64,000 nt of DNA, taken from contig JAFEUB010000736.1 of assembly GCA_024529925.1 (NCBI GenBank), positions 62,001 through 126,000 of the forward strand, read 5' to 3'. Source of the stretch: Ophthalmolycus amberensis. Its lineage: Eukaryota; Chordata; Actinopteri; Perciformes; Zoarcidae. The position numbers and the translations under genes were made by a program. The notes beneath the pieces were generated by a model that did not search any database, was not told where the DNA came from, and was given only the letters and a program-made list of their open reading frames with translations. Positions 25,701 to 37,700 of the stretch are shown in pieces. Position 1 is the stretch's first letter; every line of letters begins with the position of its first letter.

Positions 25701-28700
25701 CAATACTGAACTATTAAAATAATGGACAGATTCATGTTTAGAGATTTTTAAATTTTTTTTTAATTGTCTAATTAACCAAAAATTTCGCGGACCCCCTGCA
25801 GTACCTCCGCGGACCCCCTGTTGAAGACCTCTGCTGTACAGTATTACAATGTAAACTCCTGTCCCGTCCCAGCCTCGTTCCTGTGGCTATTTCTATTAGA
25901 ACTGCATTTTTATTGAGTAAAAACTAGACATCCAAGCATTGCAATTTTCTTGGCCGATTCAGATTTTCCTTCTTTCTAAGAATTATTGAACTAAAATAAA
26001 TAGTATTTACATATCAGAGAAGAGTATTATGTACTGTGTGTGTAGGCCTACTATAGTCAACTATTTATACATGTAAAACTATGTATTTATTCATCTATTT
26101 ATTTATATATACAAATCCATTTCTGAATCAGTATCTATTTACAAGAATGTGAAGGAGTGTGTATTCATGAATATTAACTCCTGCCTGCCCCACACACACA
26201 ACAAGAGCAGAGGGAGAGACCCTGTGCTGTGGTTGAGCCTGTGTAGGTGTGAGCCATCATGTTAATGTGACCGGCACAGAATCGCCGACATCTGAGACTC
26301 TGGCCTACTGTCATTGGGAGTTCTGCTCCCGTTCTGTCCGAGTCACGCCATGAAAGGTGGAATTGAGTCCCAATCTACAGGAATCCCATTAACATCCGCC
26401 TTTAATTAGAACTATACACAATACAGTCATTTAAAACGCATTTGAAACAGCTGTACTGTACCAGACAGAGAATACAATTCAGTACATTCCGAAGCTGTCT
26501 GTTTCATTACTTTATAATCATGTAATGAATATATAAGTTACAAATATTAGACGGGTATCTGTATGATGTTATAATAATCATAAGCTCGTAGTGATACATT
26601 TTCCCACTGACAGAACGTCTGTGAAATGCAACAGGCCTTTGTTTTCACATTTTTCAGACAAATCAATACAATCATTGACAGATTCATCAATAATTATCAT
26701 TTGCAGAAGTGCAACTAATAATTATTCTCATTATAAATTGACCGTGGAGATTACTCTCACTTAACCGATTCATCATTTGATCTATAAAACGTCAGAACAG
26801 ATTTCCCAGGGCGATTGTGACGTTGGCTTTTTTCTCCAAATCATATAAAATATCCAATTTACATATTTATTTCAGCTTAAATATAGAGAAAAAATAAATA
26901 AAAGCAGTCGATCCTCACAACTAAGATCAGCAAATATTTGGCATTTTCACCTGATTAAAGTGAATAATCAACAGTTAAAAGTGTTGCAGATTATTTTCCC
27001 GTCAGTTGGCTGATCAATTAATCTGCTCATCATCTCAGCTGTGATCAGCTGGTGCCCTAGCTGGATTTTGGCAAAGCCAACCACACTCTCGCTGCGTTGC
27101 TCTTGAGAAGCTGGCTGGCAAATCGCTGACACTGGCGGTTCATCAGTGAGCCTATAGGTCGTCGAGCCAACGTCTATGCAATCTGCTAACCATCTGTAGC
27201 GTCTATCTCAGTAAGGAGCGAGCCCACCGGGACCCTCTGATTAAACCTTTAATAAGGACGGCCTCCGCCTTTGGCCCCGGACTGATCAATGGATCAATCT
27301 CTCCCATCTACTCTCTCAGAGGAGCGTCGTACCTCTGAACCCTGCGGCGCGCTGACTCTTCAAGCTAATGCTCTTCATAAGCTCTTCACTGATGAGGTTG
27401 CCGTGCCAGCCCCCCGCCCCTGATTAAGATGAAGAGTCAACATGTTGACCCAATTCATTTACCTCCATCTTCCTCCCTCCTGCGTTCCATATGGGACGCA
27501 AATCAATGGAAAGTCATTGACTTAATGCATCAGAGGAGCAAAGCACATATGACATGGATGCATGTTGATAAATAAAACAAGATGGGCCACCCGGGCAGGC
27601 TGATGGGGGCATTCATCGCCTATGCATTAATCAATTCACAGCATGCTGTCCCGATAAGACAAAAACATCTAAATTATGTTTCCATTACAAGCAGGCAAAA
27701 GGGCTTGCATTTCATTTCTTGATTAGGTCTAATGGGAATGTTCACACAGTGAAAGGATGTGACATACTGTCTGTGACACGAACCGCTGAACAAAAGAGAT
27801 GTTGCATAACGGAGGAAAACACTGCAGCCCAGATGACGGCTGTCTGCAGTTTATATCCGCTTTAGGTCGCTCCTGCTGACCATGAAACTAGAGGGGTGAA
27901 CGACATAATGCCGGGCTGAGCCCTGAACACTCACCTTGGTGGGTGAGCGAGTGCAGATCCAGTTCTCTCCGCCGTTTGAAGGCCTCGCCACATTCGTGGC
28001 AGGGGAATGGATGGCTGGTGTGGAGCAGTCTGTTTAAAAACACAAAAACATATTCACATGAGAGCTTTAATCCTCCAGCAGATTATTGACACGGACACGT
28101 TTCAAACTATCCTGCAAAAGGAATAACGCGGACGTGTGCTCCGCATAGGAACATGGGCCAAAAATGCCTCACAGGGAGAGGGAACAGTCATACAAACAAT
28201 TAAATAGCACTGAATAAAGACTGGAAATGGCACAAGCGAAAGACACATGCAGAATGTAAAGAGTGGGGGAAAGTAATGTTTTGGTTTTGAGCTGCCACCC
28301 TTTATTTGGCTTGTACGAGGATTACCAGTAAGTATGTGCTTAGCTGCGCTTCAGGTTAAATAAAGGGTATTAGCCGAGTGTATAACAGCTGCAGATTTAA
28401 CAAATATAAATGCAATAAACTGGGAGGAGTCCGAGTCAGGACATGAAAGACTATATTTATCCATTGCATAACGTTACACTGGATATCGCCTGAGGGGAGG
28501 AGAGAAGTGTTGGGATGTGTTCACCTAACGCTGCATCAGGCCTGCTCTCAAACACGGATGATGTTGACGTTTAGGGATCATGATGTTGCACTAGATATTG
28601 CACACATACGGCTTTATGCGTCATGTATATTACTGCTGCAGTTGCAGCAAAAGACACGAGTCACTTAAGGTGAAGCGGGATGCTAGAGGTGGTGTGCAAG

Positions 28701-31700
28701 GACCTCTCAATGGCCGTAGAAGAGGCCCGGCTGCTTCTGTTTCCCGTTAAATAGACAAAAGAAATCAATATTTCAGGGACAGCTGACCCTGAGGCAGCTG
28801 GGAGGATTACCGTACATTTTCAACCAGGGTCACCTCTTCTCCCAGCCAGATGTTCTTTAATGAGTAGGGGTGACACTGCACACTCAGCATTATTACTACA
28901 CTGACTAGAGCTCAGAAACATGACTCTAAAACAATTTTGATAATCACCGAATCGTTTTAGCCATTTTAAGCAAAACTGCAAGCTTTTGCTTTTCCTCATC
29001 TTCTAAACTTATTGTCGTGACCTTGGGAATAAACACAACAATCTGAAATATTCTTCAGTAATTAAAGTATGTGTAAACTGCATCTGCATGAAGAAGACTG
29101 AGATGAAGTTGAAAGCTCTTAAGAGCCCTTTGAGTTGTGATTGTTGGGTTTTGGACTGTTTAGGACAAAATAATATATTTGAGTTATTAAACAGACCAAT
29201 TAATGTTGATTTACCTAAAATATTATCTGCTGATTAACTGAAAAGTCTCAACACTGACTCTTGCTAGCATGGCACTAAATTGTTTGTCAGTATCAACACA
29301 AACGCCCAAAGGTATTTGAACAGTAAAACTTTATTGGGGGGGGGGTCTGGTTTCAGCTTTTGGCTCAGTACATCCAGCCAATCACACACACACACACACA
29401 CACACTATGTCCTCTCCACCCTGCTCACCCAGGCAGGGCAGCAGCCTCTTCCCCCGCCCTGGGTTATCGTTATCATCTTAATTTACTGGGGCCTCTGTCT
29501 GTCAATCATATGTGGCTGAGGCTCAAGGGCACGCAGACATCTCAGTCAGTGTGCTTGCTACACGGCTTTAAGGTCTTGCTCAGTAGTCAGACACGGCTCA
29601 ACTACTGCGGCTCTTGGCGAGGGTCGGCGTCAGGTTTATCTAAATCCTGTCCGCGGTTCTGTTTGGAACCGTAATTCTCATGTTTTTACGCCGTAAACAG
29701 AGTTGTACCTGATTGAATATTGACAATCTCGCGTGTATATGGAAATCCAGAGGTTACAAGCTTTTAGAGTGTTGAATATGACGCACAGTATGTAACGGGA
29801 GTGGTTAGATGGGTTGTGGTCATTTCCTCCTACACTTGCACAAATACAGAATGCGGAACAACTGATGCGATATTGTCGTTGTGGTATTACTTGTGATGGT
29901 TGAGCTGATCCTCCGTGTTGAACCGTGACGTGCAGTGAGGACAGGAGAAGAGATGAGCAGATCCCTCATTGTCCAGCGTACACGCCTGCAGGGTGACACA
30001 GCAGTCGAGGTCAGTAGAAATAAGAAAAAAAAGAAAAAAGGATTCCACTCCAAGTTATCTACCAAAAATAACAGAATCAAAGATATCTCTCGCAATCATT
30101 TCAACATGACGAATGCTGATTAAAATGCTTTCATTTTACAAAATGAAAGATACAATATTTTGTAATATTTGAGAGGTATTTCAGAGTCAGTACCGGTTTG
30201 CGGCCACGCTTGCGTCGCGGCTGTGTTGACATGTGGATGCGCTGGTGTCTCTTCAGGGTGGACGCCTGGGAGAAGTGTTTGCCACAAACGTCGCAGCTGA
30301 AGGGTTTGTTGCTCGTGTGGCTCATGCTGTGGCGCAGCAGGCTCTGGGAGTTAGTGAAGGACTTTGTGCAAACCTTCACAGCAACAACAATCAGGATCAG
30401 AGCCATAATCGTATATCTACAAACTTTTTAAGCACCTCATTTTTAAGGAAAATAAATAAAGTTGCATACGGCTACATTTTCTCAAATCCAAATTTTTGAA
30501 AACAATCTCCATTGTGCAGAGAAACTGTCAAATATAATGAGTTCGGAGGTTCACGATTGTGTTTGACTCAAACCTGAAACACTTCAAAAGCATTACATCA
30601 TCTCAACGATGTCTGCTGCGTGACAAAGGTGACATTTCCAACAAATACAGTGATCCCCCAGACATAAGAAAAGGACAGATTTCGATCCAGGTTTGATTGG
30701 TACCTTGCACGTGAAGAGCTTTTCTCCGGTGTGGCTGAAGACGTGTGTGCGGAGGAAGACGCGCCGGGTGAAGGTTTTGCCGCAGTAGGGGCACACATGG
30801 GGTAGTGGGGTGCGGGCCCAGTCCTGCAGCAGCTTGGCAGGCGGAGGGTGGTTGGTGTTGTCCAAGTCTGCTGCAGTGCTGCCCTCTGATTCCTCTTTGA
30901 TGGCCTTGTTTCCTGACAACACAAAAAAAACAGTTGACTAAGGACCAAAACATCCTGCGACAAATGCACAAATGGGCTTTTCAAACGAATGTTTTTCACT
31001 TACCGGCACCACTGCCGCTCAGGATCCTGAAAGAGGGCCGACTTCTCTTAGCTAGCGGGGAACCGGGATCACCAGCAGTGGCGTGCGGGGAAAGCAGCCG
31101 CTTTGAGCTCTGTGGGGCGTCCTGAGGTTTAGCTGCTTCATCGTCCGTTTCAGCTGCTTCCGCCACCTCTGTCCCCGGTGTGAAGCGATGCTGCCGGCGA
31201 TGGTACAGGTACTGGGTGGTGTTCATGAAGCTCTCGTCACAATGGAGGCAAATGTGTAGCGGCTCCTTTAGGCCGTGCTTCTGCTTACGATGGGTGCCCA
31301 GCCCTCTCTCGTCACTGAAGCTCTCCCCACACTGGGTGCACATGAACAACTCGGGCTTTGTGAAACTGGAGGCGACACCGGTGGTGGGGGGAGTGGCGTC
31401 GGTCCCGTTGCTCCGAATAAAAACTTGCTCCGAGTTCTCTTCGGGGACCTCGACCGACCTTTCCTCGCCTTTCTGCCGGTGTTGCTTGCGGTGGTAGAGA
31501 AAAAGTGTGGTGTTGAGAAAGCTTTCCCCGCACACGGAGCAGCGGTGCAGAGCTTCCTCAAAGCCGTGTTGGGTCTTGCGGTGGGACACCAGTTCAGACA
31601 CCAGGCCGAAGCAAGAGCCACAGTCCACACACAGGAGCACGGGTTCAGGCTTGGGCTTTTTGTTGACCCCTCTCCTCCTGGGAGACCACTCCTCTTGTTT

Positions 31701-34700
31701 GGAGATTGAGGCCGCCCACACCTCAGAAACTGGAGGATCAGAGCTCTGAACTGAGAAGGTCTCTGCAACCTGCTGCCTCTCTTCCTCTGCTTCAGGAGTC
31801 TCCACTTGTTCAGGTTGAAGATTTTCACCAGTTTCATGTGTAGTGTCCTCTGTGTTTAAAGTTAAATCCGAGCTCTGAGCTGAAGCGGTCTCGGGCTCAG
31901 GTTGTGAATCAGGGTTCGACTTCCTCCCAGAGGCGGACTGGTGACATGCCTCTTCTTTACGGTGTTGCTGCCAAAGGTCCAGGCTCTTGAAAAGCTCATC
32001 ACAGTCCCCACATTGGTAGAGGATTCTGGGCTGGTCTGATGCTACATCTGCAGCCTGCTGGAGAACAGGTTGCACCGAGGAGTGTCCTGCTTGGACTTCA
32101 ATCTGTGGGACTGTTAATGTCTTTGATATATTGATGACCTGTTGCTGCAAAGACAAGGGGAGGACCAAAAAAAAGAGAGGAAATTGGAGATTAGACTCTC
32201 TTTGATGTTTCACTTGTTGCGTTTGTTTCTGTGCACAAAGGAAATGACTCAAGTCGACCTGCAGCGTTTTGTTTTCATTGCATTCTCTCTGGCAGATGAG
32301 GGATGAGAATTCAGTGTTGGGGTACTGAGGTCAATTAGAGCGGCATGTGTTTAGAGCCGAGGTTGCTCCGAGAGCTCCAGCCAAGATAAGGCCTCAGCCC
32401 GGCTGATAACTACCAAAGGCCCCTCGGGGTGGAATGGGTCACTCCACAGGGCTTTACATTTGCTCCCCGAGTCTATTTGAACGATAAAAACAGAACATCA
32501 AGGTCGAGGTTAAAGACGTCGACAGTTCAGTACGTCACTCTCACATAATGCAGTGATTTATGGGCCTTAGTTTGAGCATTCTATTTATGTAAAGAGTTAA
32601 TGTGGTCCGGCTGATTCAACAGCATTCTGATTGTTCCTCTTATAAATACAGACAGCATGTTAACACCAGGTGTGATTGAGGTCACAGCCTGCAGCCATCG
32701 GTCTGCCGAGTGTGGTTTTCTTACTTGTGCTCTTAAAGCAAATGTCTTCAAAATAACGTCGGCTTTAAATGGTATTACAAGACAGATGTGTCTGGGCTAG
32801 CTGGTTAGCAGTTATCTCGTTTCTGCCCCTTTGGATATGAACCAATAAACTATAACACTTACACGGACCCGTTAGTGGCACAGTAAATGGTAATAGACAA
32901 TTTAAAGAAATAAAGTGCCGTTTTTGTTTTAGTTTGCATTAGTTGATTTTTGTTAGAATCCTCAATTTCTTGGCAACAAAGGGCATATCTTGTGAAATTG
33001 TACTTTTTTTTCAAAAGGCGAACAATAAATCAATTTATTCTGACCTTCGTGATAAGTTTTAAACATTCTTTGTTTCATGTTGTGATTAATACTAAATAAG
33101 CGACCGTCTTCCGTGCATATACAGTATAGCCGGACAAAATACAGTAGAGGTGAGCGATGTGACCTAAAATTGATGATATATTCATGTTGTTCTATTATTT
33201 CAAAGTTTTTTTTTACTACAGTCAAAATGGGAATTACTTTACACTTAAAATAATTCACATCTTTGAACCGTTTACATCTTAACACACATGAAAAAACATG
33301 GACGCTGTTGGATCAGTACTGTGCTAAAGACACGTGGACCGTGAGAAGCTCAGGTTGGCGGATCATCTAGAGATTCAACGTGTGTCGCCCGTTGAAAAGC
33401 TAGAGGCTAGAGAGAGTAGAAGATCATACCTCGAACAAAAACACACATTCACAAGTGAGGAGACAAGACTCCCGTCCTACAAGCAGTGTTTCCCATTAAT
33501 TACATAGATTTTACAGTATCTGTGCTCAATTCCTGCAGCAGTGACCAGCTGTAGTTCGGCTTGTGGCTCACAGCCCAAAAGTAAAAGTAAACTCATTATG
33601 CATAACGACTCATTTCAAATAATACATTTACGATAGTCCTTCATCATAGAATAATTACTGATGCATTGATGTGTTCATGACTTTAATGAGGCAGCTGGTA
33701 ACGCTGGAGCTAATTTTAATGACTTTAAATACATCATATTATTTGTTGATTTATATTTTGTTCTGGAGGAGCCTAAATATGCATTCCAGCGCTGTACCAA
33801 CAGCAGGAACACTGTTTACAAGAGCACACAGTCCATCATAGATCTGGCCTCTTAATGCTCTCAAAGTGCACCAGATTGAAGCATTTAACTTGAAAATGGA
33901 CAAAATGTTTTTCTGGGGGAGCATGCCCCCGGAGCCCCATAGAGGGTCCACGGTCCACCCACCAGTCCCACAAGACCCCGTGGGAAACACGGAACATTTG
34001 GACAGTTAAATGCTGAATAAAGTCTTTCTTGGTGCAGAACACGACGTCAAAGCTCTCTATGTATTTTATTTAGGTTGTAGCGTTTATCCACTGTCACTTT
34101 TATCCACTGTCATTTCTTGTCACTTCTTACATTTTGCTGTTAATTACAATTAATGAAACTACAAAAACGGCAGACACAAGTCCCATAATATAAATCGGCC
34201 TCTTGTATAAAACAGACTAAACTATATCAGCCAGACGGCGATGCAAGCAGCTGGCCAGGGCACTAAGACTGAAACGCACTTCAACAACACTTGAGCAAGC
34301 AGTTCGATTACACTTCAGAATCAAAATATTGAAGCTTTCAGAGGGCAGCTCAAGTGAATTTGATGAACAAATTACACTTATTTAACTACTCTTACTCCTA
34401 TTACTCTCATTATTGATAGATGTTAATGGCTGCCATATGTGAAGTAAACCAGCTTAAGCAAAGGGGGGGGGGGGGGCAGGAAGTCATAAGGTGCGCAGCT
34501 TTCATAGTGTTTGTCCTGCTGATTCCTCCATGTGCAGGCCAATGAGCGATCCATCAGGAGAAAGGGTGCCGCTGACAGATGCATTTCTCATGCTCCTCCC
34601 TCCCACCCCCCCCAGCGACTCAGGATGCAATTTGTCTGTCATGAGTGTCACTGTGCTTTATGGACGCGTGTTGAAGACTGTAAGGATGGAAGTTCGGGCA

Positions 34701-37700
34701 CGAGTTCATGCAGCCAAACTGGTGCCAACGACTGCTTTTAAACCTGAAGGGCTTTCAGAAGCCGTCATGAGAACGCCAAAAGAAAAGAAGAAGAAAAGAT
34801 GCCACAGAGACTCAGCTCAGTGTGTCAAAGCTAAGTGGAGTAACTCGGCCCGTTATACAACTCTGCAATTCAAATAGCGTCTTCGCAGAAGTCAAATTAC
34901 ATACGTCGAATAATTTTGATGAAATTCATCCGAGAAGAATATCTTCCAAACAGGACACATGAAGTTAGTGCAAAATGTGAAGGAATTCCCGCCAGGCGTT
35001 CCTGAGGCACCGCTTCATGAGAACGGACGTTCAGACAAACGTACAACCCTGAAACATAACGCCTCCGGCCAAGGCTGCAGACACGGAGGCACGAAAAGTT
35101 CTTCCCTAAACTAAGAGCGTGCCACCAGCAAGTGATCAAAATATTTTGGCTTCTATTTTAGGGAGCCGTCATGCCGCTGAGCACAACCCTGCAGCATTTA
35201 TCAAATGAATACCCAAAGTGCATTACTGGCTTATTTCTTGTTTTTTTTAAACTATGTCGCCATTGTACTGTATCATATTACCAAAAACAACCTCTCCATT
35301 AAGCTGCAAACTGTATGCTCTGATTCAACTAATTATTGTGAACACCACAGTATGTCAAGATCATGTTTGTTCAGTATTGCAACGATTATTGGACTTGCAA
35401 TGAATAAAACAAAATGTGCATAAGAAAAGTATGCATATCATACATTATGTATGTAACGTTGGCCGATACTTATGAGTTTTTACAGTTTTTGAATTTGACA
35501 AATTATAAAATACATGGCTAACAGAGCTAAACATACAGATAGCTTTTGTTGTCGAGGTTTACGCTGTAATAAAATAATAACACGGAGGCTCTGTCGTCTA
35601 CTGGTTTGTAACAATTCGCTATTAGTCGAGCTAGCGAGCTGTGCTTGTGTAAAACAGCAGCAGTGGAGGACAGACTGTTTTGGTCTTTTGCGACGTGTTT
35701 ATCACGCATTTTCATATTGCGATGATGATGAAAATACGGGTTATCGGTCAGCACTAATAATTACTATCCAACACAAAAACAGCTATTGGTTGTTCTATGA
35801 CTAATCATTACATCAGAGAACACTTTGATATTAATACACAACCCCTCTAAATGAGACAATAAATCACGGCAAACGACTCAATGTTAAGTGCTCTGGCTAA
35901 GGTCACTGTACTATGATGAATAGCAGAACATTGTCAATTTATTACTTCATTTATACTTGTCACTTCAATGTCATTCTCCACATCGCATTCAGAGGATTTT
36001 ATGTACCGGTAATCACACCTCTTGTCGTTTCAGGCCACAATATTGATGTTCTTCGCTCCCGTAGGAGCAGCTAAAGATCCTGCATTCATTTGATAAAAAG
36101 GGTACAATGTTGACGGTGCCAGTATTTACCCGAGTCTGTAGCAGTGGAACCGTGACAGGGGCGCTTCCAGGTGTTTCCAGCTGTTCATCCTCGGCGGTGC
36201 ACGTCAACTGGTGCTCGAGCACCTCTTCCAGGGTGTTGAACTCCTGGTAGCAGGGGAAGCACATGTACACCGACGAACTCTCCATGGCTGCCAAGGGATT
36301 AGAAATCAAAAACATTTCATAAGAAAGGCAGCAGCGCAAATCTGATTCTTAGATAAAAGGTGAAACAGTTCACAAAACTCAGCATGCTTGGAATATGAAA
36401 GTAATATCCCGACGTGAGCCTTATATAGATGCCTACCCACCAGTGCATTACATTTGAAGTTAGGTTGTGAACATTGCCCTCTCCTGATGAAAACAAGTGC
36501 CTGCATATATTATCAAGACAACAGCTTGGACACAAGCGCCAAGAAGCTAACCCTGGGGTTGCCAGGATGACTCACCGTGCGCTGAGCCTGGGCTAATTGT
36601 TATTTTGACCATGCAGGTTGCTGCTCAGTGGAGACCTCGCCAAGTCTCTCTCTCTCTCTGCCATTTCATGGGCCAGGCAGACGTTTTGCTCCAACATCAA
36701 TTAGATATGTGCTGTAATTGGACCCACTGGAAGTACATGCTGCTGGTGAATGAAGCCAGCTATAATCAAACACAATTTCTGCAATCCTTCCCACCTACTA
36801 GACACCAGTCGGACATCATACTGCACTAGTAAAGCTCTAGAGCCTCACAAATCAAAGAATTCCACTGAAGGACACACATCAATACATTTTAATAACATCA
36901 GTGTGACACACCTTCTAGTTAATCATCTTAACTGGCAGACAAGTCTGTGGCTTAAAAGGATGAGGCTGGCGATATTCCATGTTTATTATTGTCGACAAAT
37001 CCCATGACAAGACTGAAAACACTGCTATTTGAATCTGTCTCTCAATGCTTTACAACAGGTCTTTGACACTCAGCGCCAAGTCAATGTGTTCTTACTAAAG
37101 ATTGTTTAAATGTACACAAAAAAGTAATGATGTAAAACAGTTGGACACTGTAGGTTTTAGGTTACAGCAGCAGGATGGTGTCCATGGGATCAACTTATTT
37201 TTTTTAAAAACTAGTTACCACATTCACGTAAAGAGGCAACATGTCACACAATGCAATACTTTTATACAGTGTTAAAGGTCTATGAGGGTTTATCGGGCAT
37301 TTGAAATTCCCACATGGGCAGCACTTGTTAGTGTGATAAATCCATTGTTGGTTTCGGCCTTTGCTTGGGTTTTATTAATAGTACAAAACATAAAGAATAT
37401 AACCACATCATAAACCGTCAATTACAGAACAATAATGCCCCCACTGCCCCCTGTTGGGATGATGGACTAGTGGTCTAGTGTGGTCTGGGACAAATTTGCA
37501 CCCTTCATCTCTGTGGTCAGATTCAAAGCAGTGGGTTTGTGCAAGACTGCGTCACCTCAGTCCGGCATCAACGTTAAATCATCAGATGTGTGCTGGTCTG
37601 CATCTGATTACGCCTCTTAAATTGCAAACACCTGTTGTAATTAGCTTTTTGTTCATCCATTACTGAGCCGAGTGGACCTAACATGTGTCTAAACGCCATG

